From the NCBI GenBank assembly GCA_900548345.1, contig URKA01000027.1:1-45952 (forward strand): 45,952 bases of DNA, in the 5' to 3' direction. A program made the position numbers and the translations under genes. Shown here piece after piece: positions 1-7,871 of this stretch; within the stretch, counting starts at the first letter, position 1, and every line of letters starts with the position of its first letter. Origin of the DNA: an uncultured Paraprevotella sp. GTDB lineage: Bacteria > Bacteroidota > Bacteroidia > Bacteroidales > Bacteroidaceae. Under the pieces are notes generated by a model, which was not told the origin of the DNA, made no database searches, and saw nothing but the letters and a program-made list of their open reading frames with translations.

Positions 1-318
1 GTCGCTACCTTTTTGACCTCTGTGTCATCTTATGAGGGCGGTTGCGGATTTGAGGTATAATACGTTTGTTTTTATCCTGCTTTCTGCTGTTTTGCTATGC
101 GACGTGTGCTTTTATCGAGTATTAGATAGCGATAAAGTACGGCTCGTTGCAAGAGGAAATTTTTCGATTTGGCTTGCAAAGGTAATAAATAATCACTATA
201 TATTATAATAATATGCGGAATTTGTGCCAAATAGGGCGTTGAATCTTTCTGTTTTGCATAAAAATTCATTTTATTCTTTATTTGCTGTGTTTTCTTGAAT
301 GTGTGCTTTTGCTTGCCA

Positions 319-345
319 AAACGGATATATTCATCCGTTTGTTAA
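319..345. terminator. Small hairpin, possible weak terminator
   Basis: AAACGGAT (319-326) and ATCCGTTT (333-340) form a perfect 8-bp stem around a 6-base loop. The right arm is T-rich and followed by GTT. No gene clearly ends here within the window, so its role is uncertain. It shares the string TTCATCCGTTT with the loop side of the long hairpin at 37351-37440. Confidence 0.3.
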
Positions 346-582
346 GGTCTGCGGGTGGTCTGTCGCATTTCATAGTTGTGTGTGTTGACAAAAAGATAGA
401 AGGATGCGCCTGTGGCCTGACACACTGCTTTCATTTCGTAAGCATGTGAAAAATATTGGAATTATTTCCTCTTTCCTCTTTTTCCGGTTTCATTTATGGT
501 GTCTTTTCTATCTTTTTTTTCGGCACGGTTATTTTTTTGTATTCTTTCAGAAAAGGTTGTGCACAGGTGTAAAACTTAAAAT

Positions 583-659
583 AAAACTTTTATTTTTAAA
601 ACCAAAACTTTTATTTTCATAAATGAAACTTTTATTTTCAAGAATAAAACTTTTATTTA
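583..659. repeat. Four-copy 21-bp A/T-rich tandem repeat
   Basis: The core AAAACTTTTATTTT starts at 583, 604, 625 (first base G) and 646 (last base A). The spacing is exactly 21 bases each time, close to two turns of B-DNA, so every copy faces the same side of the helix. The bases between cores are less conserved. The array lies about 160 bases upstream of the histidine kinase gene. It could be a protein-binding array, a curved upstream element, or a minisatellite. Confidence 0.85.
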
Positions 660-822
660 TAGTTTTCATAGGGTTGCCGAAACTTTTTCCTGGCGTGATT
701 GGTTGATTTGATAGGTCTAAAAGTGTTTTTTGTCTTCGCGCGCATGTGCGTAATGTAAATTAGGAGAGGATGGCAATAAAAAGGGATGTGTTCCGTTTTC
801 TTTTCATAAGAATGTAAGATTG

Positions 823-2007
823 ATGCAGTGGTACGATAGAATCAAGCAAGTAAAGGCTTTGTTGGTTGTCATGGCGGTGGTTATTGCTGTGGTGTCGCTT
901 GTGGTGTCTCATTCGTTGGTGAGTGATTTGGCCGAGGGAGAGCGTAATAATATGGAAGTATGGGCGGCGGCCATGCGTACGTTGAACAACGCCGATGAGC
1001 ATACAGACCTTTCATTGGTGTTGAAAGTGCTGAACGGTAATCATACCATACCGGTCATTGTGCAGGAGAGGACCGGAGAAATACAAAGCTACCGTAATCT
1101 TTATCTGCATGCGGGTAATGCGTCTGACAGTTTGGCTGAGATACAGCGGATGGCTGCCGGAATGCGTGCGGCCGGGCAGGTTATACGGGTTTATTTTGAT
1201 GATGCCGATGTACATACAGACGCGGATGATTATATGGAGATCTGTTATGATGATTCCAGCATGCTCAAACGTTTGGCGTCTTATCCTTATGTGCAATTGG
1301 GGGTTGTGCTCGTTTTTGTCGTCGTGGCTATTTTTGCTCTGCTGAGCTCTAAGAAAGCGGAACAGAATAAGGTGTGGGTAGGGTTGTCCAAAGAGACGGC
1401 CCATCAATTGGGTACGCCCATTTCCTCGTTGATGGCCTGGGTGGAAATCCTGAAGGAAACTTATCCTGACGACGAATTGATTCCGGAGATGGACAAGGAT
1501 GTGAGGCGGTTGGAGATGATTGCCGAACGCTTCTCGAAAATCGGTTCGTTGCCCGAACCGCGTGAGGAAGTCTTGAATACCGTAATTGAACATGTGGTGG
1601 ATTACATTTCGCGGCGTACGTCCAATAAGGTGGCCATGGAATGCCGGTTGCCGGAGAAACCTTTGCGCGTGCGCATGTGTGCGCCCTTATTTGAATGGGT
1701 GATAGAGAATCTGTGCAAGAACGCCATCGATGCCATGGGAGGGCAGGGGACTATTACCATTACAGCTTTTGATGAAGCCGATCGGGTGGTTGTGGAGGTT
1801 ACTGATACAGGAAAGGGCATTACGAAAAAGCATTTCAGCACGGTGTTCAGTCCCGGTTTTACCACGAAGAAGAGAGGGTGGGGGCTTGGCCTCTCGTTGG
1901 CCAAGCGCATCGTTGAGGAGTATCATCACGGTCGAATCTTTGTGAAATGGTCCGAACTGGGGCAGGGCACAACCTTCCGTGTGGAGCTGCGGACGGATGA
2001 GGCTTGA
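823..2007 (+). CDS. Membrane sensor histidine kinase (orphan)
   Basis: This is a 394-residue sensor kinase that should autophosphorylate on histidine and pass phosphate to a response regulator. A TTG at 820 precedes the ATG at 823; I prefer the ATG. Membrane segments are visible at about residues 12-31 and 160-176, flanking a roughly 125-residue extracytoplasmic sensor domain that I do not recognise. The H-box is KETAHQLGTPISSL with the phosphoacceptor His near 194. The ATPase part shows the N box (ENLCKNAIDAM), G1 (DTGKGI) and G2 (GWGLGLSLAKRI). No HAMP or receiver domain is evident. No response regulator is adjacent; the next gene is DUF177 with its own promoter. The signal and partner are unknown. 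Confidence 0.9.
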   Translation: MQWYDRIKQVKALLVVMAVVIAVVSLVVSHSLVSDLAEGERNNMEVWAAAMRTLNNADEHTDLSLVLKVLNGNHTIPVIVQERTGEIQSYRNLYLHAGNASDSLAEIQRMAAGMRAAGQVIRVYFDDADVHTDADDYMEICYDDSSMLKRLASYPYVQLGVVLVFVVVAIFALLSSKKAEQNKVWVGLSKETAHQLGTPISSLMAWVEILKETYPDDELIPEMDKDVRRLEMIAERFSKIGSLPEPREEVLNTVIEHVVDYISRRTSNKVAMECRLPEKPLRVRMCAPLFEWVIENLCKNAIDAMGGQGTITITAFDEADRVVVEVTDTGKGITKKHFSTVFSPGFTTKKRGWGLGLSLAKRIVEEYHHGRIFVKWSELGQGTTFRVELRTDEA

Positions 2008-2089
2008 CGGACTTCTTCCGGAAAAATGCGGCACAGGATGTGTTGCAAGCATGAAAAACGACTGGAACAAAAGATTTTTCTTTGATTTC

Positions 2090-2121
2090 TTGTGCTTGTT
2101 GCTGAAATTTTTGTAAATTTG
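2090..2121 (+). promoter_or_regulatory. Promoter of DUF177-rpmF
   Basis: TTG (2090-2092), 21 bases, then TAAATTTG (2114-2121) match the Bacteroidota -33/-7 consensus. The -7 box ends only 8 bases before the ATG at 2130, so the transcript would have almost no 5' leader if that start is right. Confidence 0.65.
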
Positions 2122-2129
2122 CAGCCCAA

Positions 2130-2684
2130 ATGGATGTACTCGGCAGATATAGGATAGATTTGAAAAACATGAGAACTGATACCGAAACGTTTCAGTTCCG
2201 GTTGGATGATACATTCTTTGAAGCCGTGAAGGGTACTTTGTTCAGGAAGGGCAATGTCGACGTGAGCCTTAGGGTTAGCAAGATGACAGGAGCGTTCGAG
2301 TTGTCATTCCGGATAAAAGGAAACGTAACGGTGCCTTGCGACCGGTGTCTTGACGACATGGAGCAGGCTATCGATGCGGAAAGCGTGCTCATGGTGAAGT
2401 TGGGCGATGATTATGCGGACGAGGGAGAACTCGTCATTGTGCCGTTTGAAGACGGTACGCTGAATGTCGCCTGGCACATTTATGAATTCATTGCGTTAGA
2501 GATTCCGATAAAACATGTGCATGAACCTGGGAAATGCAATGTCGCAATGATAGAGGCGCTTCAGGTACATTCTGCCGTAATCTCCGGCGAGGACGAAGAA
2601 GATGGCGAGGAAAATGCCGGGAGGGAAGACAAGCCTATCGATCCCCGGTGGAACGAATTGAAGAAAATATTAGATAATAATTAA
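2130..2684 (+). CDS. DUF177 (YceD-family) protein upstream of L32
   Basis: The 184-residue product belongs to the DUF177/YceD family, almost always encoded next to rpmF as here. Plant and bacterial members have been linked to 23S rRNA accumulation, but the biochemical role is not settled. The family signature is the cysteine pair in PCDRCLDD near residue 70, followed by an acidic stretch. The C-terminus is strongly acidic, with a glu/asp run before DKPIDPRWNELKKI, a typical family ending. I use ATG 2130, which keeps the N-terminal segment GRYRIDLKNM; ATG 2169 is an alternative that would give a normal leader length. rpmF follows after 12 bases, so the two are co-transcribed. Confidence 0.88.
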   Translation: MDVLGRYRIDLKNMRTDTETFQFRLDDTFFEAVKGTLFRKGNVDVSLRVSKMTGAFELSFRIKGNVTVPCDRCLDDMEQAIDAESVLMVKLGDDYADEGELVIVPFEDGTLNVAWHIYEFIALEIPIKHVHEPGKCNVAMIEALQVHSAVISGEDEEDGEENAGREDKPIDPRWNELKKILDNN

Positions 2685-2696
2685 ATATTAAAGAAA

Positions 2697-2882
2697 ATGG
2701 CACATCCTAAAAGAAGACAATCGAAGACGAGAACTCTTAAGAGAAGAACTCATGATAAGGCAGTAGCTCCGACATTGGCGGTTTGCCCGAATTGCGGCGC
2801 GTTCCACATTTACCACACTGTATGCCCCACTTGCGGTTATTACAGAGGTAAGGTGGCTATCGAAAAAGAAGCTGCGGTTTAA
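2697..2882 (+). CDS. rpmF: 50S ribosomal protein L32
   Basis: This 61-residue basic protein is ribosomal protein bL32 of the large subunit. The N-terminus MAHPKRRQSKTRTLKRRTH is the normal L32 start and binds rRNA. Two CPxCG knuckles (CPNCG and CPTCG) form a four-cysteine zinc ribbon, so this is the zinc-containing form. Length matches the family. It follows the DUF177 gene by 12 bases and is followed by a hairpin with a seven-T tract, so it ends the two-gene unit, with fabH possibly receiving readthrough. Confidence 0.97.
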   Translation: MAHPKRRQSKTRTLKRRTHDKAVAPTLAVCPNCGAFHIYHTVCPTCGYYRGKVAIEKEAAV

Positions 2883-2902
2883 TCTTATCGGTGAGGAAAA
2901 TA

Positions 2903-2938
2903 TAGCCAGAGGGCAGTAGCTCTCCGGCTACTTTTTTT
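2903..2938 (+). terminator. Terminator between rpmF and fabH
   Basis: TAGCCAGAG (2903-2911) pairs with CTCT (2920-2923) and GGCTA (2926-2930), with a two-base CC bulge, and is followed by C and seven Ts (2932-2938). It lies 20 bases after rpmF and 16 bases before fabH. It could be a full terminator or a partial one that sets the ratio of L32 to FabH message. Confidence 0.75.
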
Positions 2939-2953
2939 AGAAAGCATGATGAT

Positions 2954-3958
2954 ATGGAAAAGATAAATGCTGTAATTACCGGCATAGGAGGGTATGTACC
3001 GGAATATGTCCTGAACAACGATGAGTTGTCGCGCATGGTTGATACGAACGATGAGTGGATTATGACACGAATCGGTGTAAAAGAAAGGCGTATACTGAAT
3101 GAAGAAGGCTTGGGCACCAGCTATATGGCCCGTAAGGCAGCCAAACAGTTGTTGCAGAAAACTGGTGTGAATCCCGATGAAATAGAATGTGTAATCGTTT
3201 CAACCTCAACTCCCGATTACCATTTCCCTTCTGTGGCATCCATTGTGATAGGCAAGTTGGGGCTTGTCAATGCCTTTGCTTACGATTTGCAGGCGGCATG
3301 CAGTGGTTTCCTCTTTGCAATGGATACGGCATCTGCGTTGATACAGAGCGGGCGTTATAAGAAAATCATCGTAATCGGTGCCGACAAGATGTCATCGATG
3401 GTAGATTATACCGACCGTGCGACCTGTCCGATTTTCGGTGACGGTGCGGCTGCTGTGCTTGTGGAGGCAACCGCAGAGGATTTGGGCTGGAAAGATTCTT
3501 ATCTGCGTACAGACGGAAAAGGCCTGCCATTCCTGTGCATGAAAGCCGGTGGGTCGGCTTGTCCTCCTTCATACTTCACAATCGACCATCGTTTGCATTA
3601 TTTGCATCAGGAGGGCCGTACGGTGTTCAAGTTTGCGGTAACCAATATGAGCGATGCTTCCGCTCTGGTCGCAGAACGCAACGGACTGAACAAGGACAAT
3701 ATCGCATGGGTGATTCCCCATCAGGCCAATGTACGTATTATTGAGGCTGTGGCCCACCGTCTGGAGCTGCCGATGGAAAAGGTCATGATGAATATCCAGC
3801 ATTACGGTAATACGAGCGCAGCTACATTGCCTTTGGCGTTGTGGGAATATGAAAAGCAGCTCAAGAAAGGCGACAACCTTATATTTACGGCTTTCGGTGC
3901 CGGATTTACATGGGGAGCCGCTTACATGAAATGGGGATACGACGGAGCTGACAAGTAA
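2954..3958 (+). CDS. fabH: 3-oxoacyl-ACP synthase III (KAS III)
   Basis: FabH starts fatty-acid synthesis by condensing an acyl-CoA primer with malonyl-ACP in the cytoplasm. The 334-residue length is typical. The full catalytic triad is visible: Cys116 in LQAACSGF, His256 in PHQAN, and Asn286 in YGNTSAA. The glycine-rich C-terminal segment FGAGFTWGAA is also standard. It follows rpmF, as in the common rpmF-fabH arrangement linking ribosome and membrane synthesis. A strong terminator follows at 3997. The family can prefer acetyl-CoA or branched primers; substrate choice cannot be read from this sequence. Confidence 0.96.
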   Translation: MEKINAVITGIGGYVPEYVLNNDELSRMVDTNDEWIMTRIGVKERRILNEEGLGTSYMARKAAKQLLQKTGVNPDEIECVIVSTSTPDYHFPSVASIVIGKLGLVNAFAYDLQAACSGFLFAMDTASALIQSGRYKKIIVIGADKMSSMVDYTDRATCPIFGDGAAAVLVEATAEDLGWKDSYLRTDGKGLPFLCMKAGGSACPPSYFTIDHRLHYLHQEGRTVFKFAVTNMSDASALVAERNGLNKDNIAWVIPHQANVRIIEAVAHRLELPMEKVMMNIQHYGNTSAATLPLALWEYEKQLKKGDNLIFTAFGAGFTWGAAYMKWGYDGADK

Positions 3959-3996
3959 AAACAGGAATAAAAAGGTTTTTATCGAACATATAAAAG

Positions 3997-4027
3997 AACG
4001 CATCCGACAGATAGATGCGTTTTTTTG
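3997..4027 (+). terminator. Terminator after fabH
   Basis: AACGCATC (3997-4004) and GATGCGTT (4014-4021) form an 8-bp stem with a 9-base loop, running directly into a T tract ending at 4026. It separates fabH from era, whose ATG is at 4041. No clear -7 box lies between them, so era probably depends partly on readthrough. Confidence 0.85.
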
Positions 4028-4040
4028 TTCAAAACAATGA

Positions 4041-4931
4041 ATGAATATGGCGCATAAGGCCGGTTTTGTAAATATAGTGGGCAATCCCAACGTAGGGAAG
4101 TCTACATTGATGAATCTATTGGTGGGAGAGCGTATTTCCATTGCGACTTTCAAGGCACAGACCACACGTCACCGCATTATGGGTATATTGAATACGGATG
4201 ACATGCAGATTTGTTTCTCGGATACTCCGGGTGTGTTAAAGCCTAACTATAAGTTGCAGGAGTCCATGCTGTGTTTTTCCGAGTCGGCCTTGCAGGATGC
4301 CGATGTGCTGCTCTATGTGACCGACATGGTGGAGACACCTGACAAAAACAGCGACTTTCTTGGTAAGGTGGCTAAGATGAATGTGCCGGTTCTTCTGCTT
4401 ATCAATAAGATAGATGTGAGCAATCAGGAGGAACTGACAAAGAAGGTGGCTTCCTGGCATGAGGTGTTGCCGGCTGCGGAGATTATCCCTATTTCCGCAT
4501 TGTGCAAGTTTAATGTCGACACGGTATTGAAGCGTATCCGGGAGCTGTTGCCCGATTCGCCGCCTTATTTCGGCAAGGACCAGTGGACGGACAAGCCGGC
4601 ACGGTTCTTCGTGACGGAAATCATCAGGGAGAAGATTTTACTCTATTACGACAAGGAAATACCGTATTCTGTGGAAGTCGTGGTGGAAGAGTTTAAGGAA
4701 GACGACAAGATGATACGCATACGTGCGGTGATATATGTGGAACGCGATTCGCAGAAAGGCATCATTATCGGACATAAGGGCGTTGCGCTGAAAAAAGTGT
4801 CTACCGAGGCACGGAAATCCTTGGAGAAATTCTTCGGTAAGACTATCTTCTTGGAGACTTACGTAAAAGTGGACAAGGATTGGAGAAGTTCGGACAAGGA
4901 GCTGAGAAACTTCGGATATAATTTGGATTAA
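4041..4931 (+). CDS. era: GTPase Era
   Basis: Era is an essential GTPase that binds the 3' end of 16S rRNA and helps 30S subunit maturation. The 296-residue protein shows the P-loop GNPNVGKST, a switch-I region with TRHRIMGI, the G3 motif DTPG and the G4 motif NKID. The C-terminal third is the RNA-binding KH domain, with GHKGVALKKVSTEARK. Start codons ATG 4041 and ATG 4047 are in frame; either is possible. der follows after 34 bases on the same strand, so two ribosome-assembly GTPases form a likely operon. Confidence 0.97.
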   Translation: MNMAHKAGFVNIVGNPNVGKSTLMNLLVGERISIATFKAQTTRHRIMGILNTDDMQICFSDTPGVLKPNYKLQESMLCFSESALQDADVLLYVTDMVETPDKNSDFLGKVAKMNVPVLLLINKIDVSNQEELTKKVASWHEVLPAAEIIPISALCKFNVDTVLKRIRELLPDSPPYFGKDQWTDKPARFFVTEIIREKILLYYDKEIPYSVEVVVEEFKEDDKMIRIRAVIYVERDSQKGIIIGHKGVALKKVSTEARKSLEKFFGKTIFLETYVKVDKDWRSSDKELRNFGYNLD

Positions 4932-4965
4932 CTAATCAGGCTGTGAAGCCGTAACAGACAGAGAT

Positions 4966-6279
4966 ATGGGAAATATAGTGGCAATCGTGGGGCGCCCGAA
5001 TGTGGGTAAATCCACACTGTTCAATCGCCTGACGCAGACAAGGCATGCGATTGTGAGCGAAGAGGCCGGTACGACGAGAGACCGCCAGTATGGCAAATCG
5101 GAATGGTGCGGACGTGAGTTCTCGGTTATCGATACCGGAGGATGGGTCGTCAACTCGGATGATATCTTCGAGGAGGAGATACGCAAGCAGGTGATGCTGG
5201 CGACGGAAGAAGCAGATGTGATACTGTTCCTGGTGGACGTTCAGAACGGAGTGACCGACCTGGACGAGGAGGTGGCCGACATTTTGCGCCGCACGTCGAA
5301 ACCGGTGATTCTTGTGGCTAACAAGACGGACAATAACAATTTGATATACAATTCGGCCGAGTTTTATGCTTTGGGGCTGGGTGACCCTTGCTGTATCTCT
5401 TCCGCAACAGGCAGCGGTACGGGAGACTTGCTCGACATCGTGGTGTCCAAGTTTACCAAAAAGACCGAGGAGGAGGTCGACGTCGACATTCCGCGCTTTG
5501 CGGTCGTGGGGCGTCCGAATGCCGGAAAGTCAAGTCTTGTCAACGCCTTTATAGGCGTGGAGCGCAATATCGTGACGGATATTGCCGGTACGACGCGTGA
5601 TTCTATCTACACACGATACTCCAAGTTTGGATTCGACTTCTACCTTGTTGATACGGCGGGCATCCGCAAGAAGAACAAGGTGAACGAGGATCTGGAGTTT
5701 TATTCCGTGATGCGCTCTATCCGTGCGATAGAGAATTCAGACGTGTGTATCCTTATGATTGATGCCGAACGTGGCATTGAGGCTCAGGATTTGAATATAT
5801 TCCAACTGATACAGCGTAACAACAAGAGTCTTGTGGTGGTGGTCAACAAATGGGATTTGGTGGCCGACAAGACGGATGCGGTGATGAACGAGTTCGAATA
5901 TGCCATCCGCAAACGTATGGCTCCGTTCTCGGATTTCCCCATCGTCTTTGCTTCCGCGCTGACCAAACAGCGTATCTTTAAGGTGCTGGAGATGGCCAAG
6001 GATGTATTCCAAAGTCGCAAGAGACGCGTGTCGACATCCAAACTGAATGAAGAGATGTTGCCGCTGATAGAGGCTTATCCGCCCCCTTCCATCAAAGGAA
6101 AGTACATCAAGATTAAATATTGTATGCAGTTGCCCGATACGCAGATACCATCGTTTGTGTTCTATGCCAACTTGCCGCAATATGTGAAGGAGCCTTACCG
6201 CCGTTTCCTGGAAAACAAAATTCGTGAACGTTGGGATTTCAGCGGTACTCCGATTAATATATTCATACGTCAGAAGTGA
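4966..6279 (+). CDS. der: GTPase Der (EngA), two G domains
   Basis: Der is a ribosome-assembly GTPase acting on the 50S subunit and is unique in carrying two tandem G domains. The 437-residue length is typical. The first P-loop is GRPNVGKST near residue 8 and the second is GRPNAGKSS near residue 181. Both domains show G3 (DTGG and DTAG) and G4 (NKTD and NKWD) motifs. The C-terminal KH-like domain ends in the conserved GTPINIFIRQK. Its stop codon TGA overlaps the next gene's start by one base (TGATG at 6277-6281), so the downstream lipoprotein gene is translationally coupled. Confidence 0.97.
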   Translation: MGNIVAIVGRPNVGKSTLFNRLTQTRHAIVSEEAGTTRDRQYGKSEWCGREFSVIDTGGWVVNSDDIFEEEIRKQVMLATEEADVILFLVDVQNGVTDLDEEVADILRRTSKPVILVANKTDNNNLIYNSAEFYALGLGDPCCISSATGSGTGDLLDIVVSKFTKKTEEEVDVDIPRFAVVGRPNAGKSSLVNAFIGVERNIVTDIAGTTRDSIYTRYSKFGFDFYLVDTAGIRKKNKVNEDLEFYSVMRSIRAIENSDVCILMIDAERGIEAQDLNIFQLIQRNNKSLVVVVNKWDLVADKTDAVMNEFEYAIRKRMAPFSDFPIVFASALTKQRIFKVLEMAKDVFQSRKRRVSTSKLNEEMLPLIEAYPPPSIKGKYIKIKYCMQLPDTQIPSFVFYANLPQYVKEPYRRFLENKIRERWDFSGTPINIFIRQK

Positions 6280-6665
6280 TGCGGAAGGCTGCGTTGTGGT
6301 TGGCTGTGTTCATCGGTATTTCCGTATGGATGTCATGCGGTGGGCGTCAGGATGAGGAAGCCGACAAGGCTGCACTGGCCTGTTATAATCTTCTGATAGA
6401 AGGACGGTATGAGGATTACGTGTCGGCCATCGCTTATAGCGACAGCATGACGGAGGAATACCGTAGTCAGATGGTTGACCTGACGGCACAGTATGTGGCC
6501 CGTGAAAAAGAACTTCGCGGCGGTCTGGCGGCTGTGCGCGTGTTGGGTGACACGATTGCGGGGGATGTGGCGAATGTCTTTCTTGAGGTGACATTCGGAG
6601 ATAGTACCCGTGAGGAGGTTGCATTGCCGATGGTGAAATGCGGCGGTGTGTGGAAAATGCAGTGA
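6279..6665 (+). CDS. Small lipoprotein, DUF4878-like
   Basis: This 128-residue protein starts at ATG 6279, overlapping the der stop by one base. The N-terminus has a hydrophobic signal and a lipobox ending at the Cys in VWMSCGG, so it should be a lipoprotein. The rest is one compact alpha+beta domain, with an early helix (ALACYNLLIEGRYEDYV) and a C-terminal ...GGVWKMQ. Helix, ligand-like strands and final tryptophan resemble the DUF4878/NTF2-like lipoproteins common in Bacteroidales. Its role is unknown. Assignment to DUF4878 is by pattern and is moderately sure. Confidence 0.8.
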   Translation: MRKAALWLAVFIGISVWMSCGGRQDEEADKAALACYNLLIEGRYEDYVSAIAYSDSMTEEYRSQMVDLTAQYVAREKELRGGLAAVRVLGDTIAGDVANVFLEVTFGDSTREEVALPMVKCGGVWKMQ

Positions 6666-6761
6666 AAATGCAGTGTAGAGATGCATTTGTCCGTGTCGGA
6701 TTACCGGCCTGTGTGCATTTCGCTTTTCTTTTTATCACGGTACACGGGTGACACAAGATAT

Positions 6762-6823
6762 GACAGATGGCCACAGATTAATCTTATCATAGGGAAAAGA
6801 AGAAATCTGCGGCCATCTTGTCG
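6762..6823. terminator. Hairpin between convergent genes
   Basis: AGATGGCCACAGATT (6765-6779) pairs with AATCTGCGGCCATCT (6804-6818), with one A-C mismatch and a 24-base loop. It lies between the ends of the plus-strand lipoprotein gene (6665) and the minus-strand lipoprotein gene (6887), so it may stop transcription from both sides. Its core and mismatch match the hairpin at 37351-37440. Confidence 0.7.
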
Positions 6824-6886
6824 TGTCAACGGCATTGGTGTACCGTTTGTTGTTCCGATATCTCTGTCTGGTATCTTTCGGGGGAT

Positions 6887-7750
6887 TTAGTCGTTGATGT
6901 CATCGACAATCCATCCCTTGTCCTCGTAATGTGTGAGGGTGGCTTTTCCTATGTGGCGTTTGTGTTGTTCCGGTGCGCCCAATACATAGCCGAAAGGTGT
7001 CTTATCGACGAACTCATACACGAATTTGCATGTTCCCTTTCCGTTCTTTTGCATCTCTTCAGGACAATAGACTTCTATCACCTTGACCACCTCAAGCCGT
7101 CCGGCCAGCATTTCGTGATATTCGCGGTTCGCTTTCTCCAAAGCCTTGTCGTATGCGGATTTTTCTTCAGACGGGGTTTCTGCAGGGGGAGTCTCTACGG
7201 GTTCTTCTTCGATGACCGCGGCGCTGTCGGCCGGAACTTCCGGTGCGGAGGATTCGTTCTGTACCGTCGTACTTTCCTTAACGGTCATGTAGTCCGGCGT
7301 CTCCTCTTCAGTCTTTTCGTTGGCTTTCAGAAGCTCTTCAAGGTCTTCGCGCATGGTTACGGGCTGGTATACCTTATATTTCAGTCCTTCTTTGGTGAGG
7401 GTGACCTCGGCAAACTGGTGCTCCACATCCTCGTAATAATAGGTGTATCCGCTGTACCAGTTGTATCTGCTTTGTTTTTTCTTTTCGATGACGGTCTCAA
7501 TTTTGCATGTCACCATTTTGGCATTCTGTAGCTGTTTGAGCCGGGTGATTTCCGCTTCGTCCACTTCGTAGTAACCCGTGTTGAGTGTTACGCATTGGCT
7601 GCTGTCGCGAAATGAGGATTCTTTACAGAGGGCATTTTTGGCCAGACGTGCCGACAGGGTATCGCTGTCACATGAGGTCAGCATGCCGCCGGATACGGTC
7701 AGTAACAGGCCTGACAATACGGCCAGACTGGATTTTGCTAAGTTCTTCAT
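6887..7750 (-). CDS. Lipoprotein of unknown function
   Basis: The product is 287 residues if translation starts at the ATG ending at 7750; a longer open frame runs to 7918 but would include the promoter. The start gives a good signal (MKNLAKSSLAVLSGLLLT) and lipobox ending at the Cys of LTSCDSD. The N-terminal part contains an aromatic stretch (WYSGYTYYYEDVEHQF). A central acidic, proline-rich linker (about residues 145-195, many Glu/Pro/Ala) joins it to a C-terminal domain ending GWIVDDIND. I do not recognise the family. A consensus promoter sits 37 bases upstream on the minus strand. Confidence 0.85.
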   Translation of the reverse strand: MKNLAKSSLAVLSGLLLTVSGGMLTSCDSDTLSARLAKNALCKESSFRDSSQCVTLNTGYYEVDEAEITRLKQLQNAKMVTCKIETVIEKKKQSRYNWYSGYTYYYEDVEHQFAEVTLTKEGLKYKVYQPVTMREDLEELLKANEKTEEETPDYMTVKESTTVQNESSAPEVPADSAAVIEEEPVETPPAETPSEEKSAYDKALEKANREYHEMLAGRLEVVKVIEVYCPEEMQKNGKGTCKFVYEFVDKTPFGYVLGAPEQHKRHIGKATLTHYEDKGWIVDDIND

Positions 7751-7786
7751 AGGAAAATAGTTTAAATTAATAATAGTTAACATGGG

Positions 7787-7817
7787 CAAATGTAAGTATA
7801 ATAAAAATAACAAACAA
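7787..7817 (-). promoter_or_regulatory. Promoter of the 6887-7750 lipoprotein
   Basis: On the minus strand, TTG (7817-7815), 20 bases, then TACATTTG (7794-7787) match the -33/-7 consensus exactly. The predicted leader is about 30 bases. This placement decides the start at 7750 over upstream ATGs. Confidence 0.75.
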
Positions 7818-7837
7818 TTATTTACATGCTTTTTTTG

Positions 7838-7845
7838 TATTTTTG
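7838..7845 (+). promoter_or_regulatory. -7 box of the GNAT gene
   Basis: TATTTTTG matches TAnnTTTG and lies 26 bases before the ATG at 7872. No TTG is found at the usual distance upstream, so the promoter is probably weaker. It is divergent from the lipoprotein promoter at 7787-7817. Confidence 0.45.
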
Positions 7846-7871
7846 TTGTTATCAAATGAATAATTGAATGT

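Larger units (their letters stand above)
1..822. other. Gene-poor A/T-rich region
   Basis: No convincing gene is seen in the first 822 bases. Two short open frames (72-269 minus, 404-622 plus) have low-complexity, A/T-driven composition and no recognisable domain, so I do not call them. The region holds a small hairpin at 319-340 and a four-copy 21-bp repeat at 583-659, listed separately. No tRNA-like cloverleaf or T-loop sequence was noticed. The left edge may contain the upstream region of a gene lying outside the window. Confidence 0.6.

Noticed and set aside
72..622. Two short frames (72-269 minus, 404-622 plus) in the left region
   Set aside because: Biased by A/T-rich DNA, with no ribosome binding context, domain or neighbour support.
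583..659. 21-bp repeats considered as CRISPR or replication iterons
   Set aside because: No unique spacers of CRISPR size, and no replication initiator gene nearby; iteron function cannot be supported.
6818..7531. 237-codon plus-strand frame opposite the minus-strand lipoprotein gene
   Set aside because: The minus-strand gene has a signal peptide, lipobox and consensus promoter; the plus frame has none.
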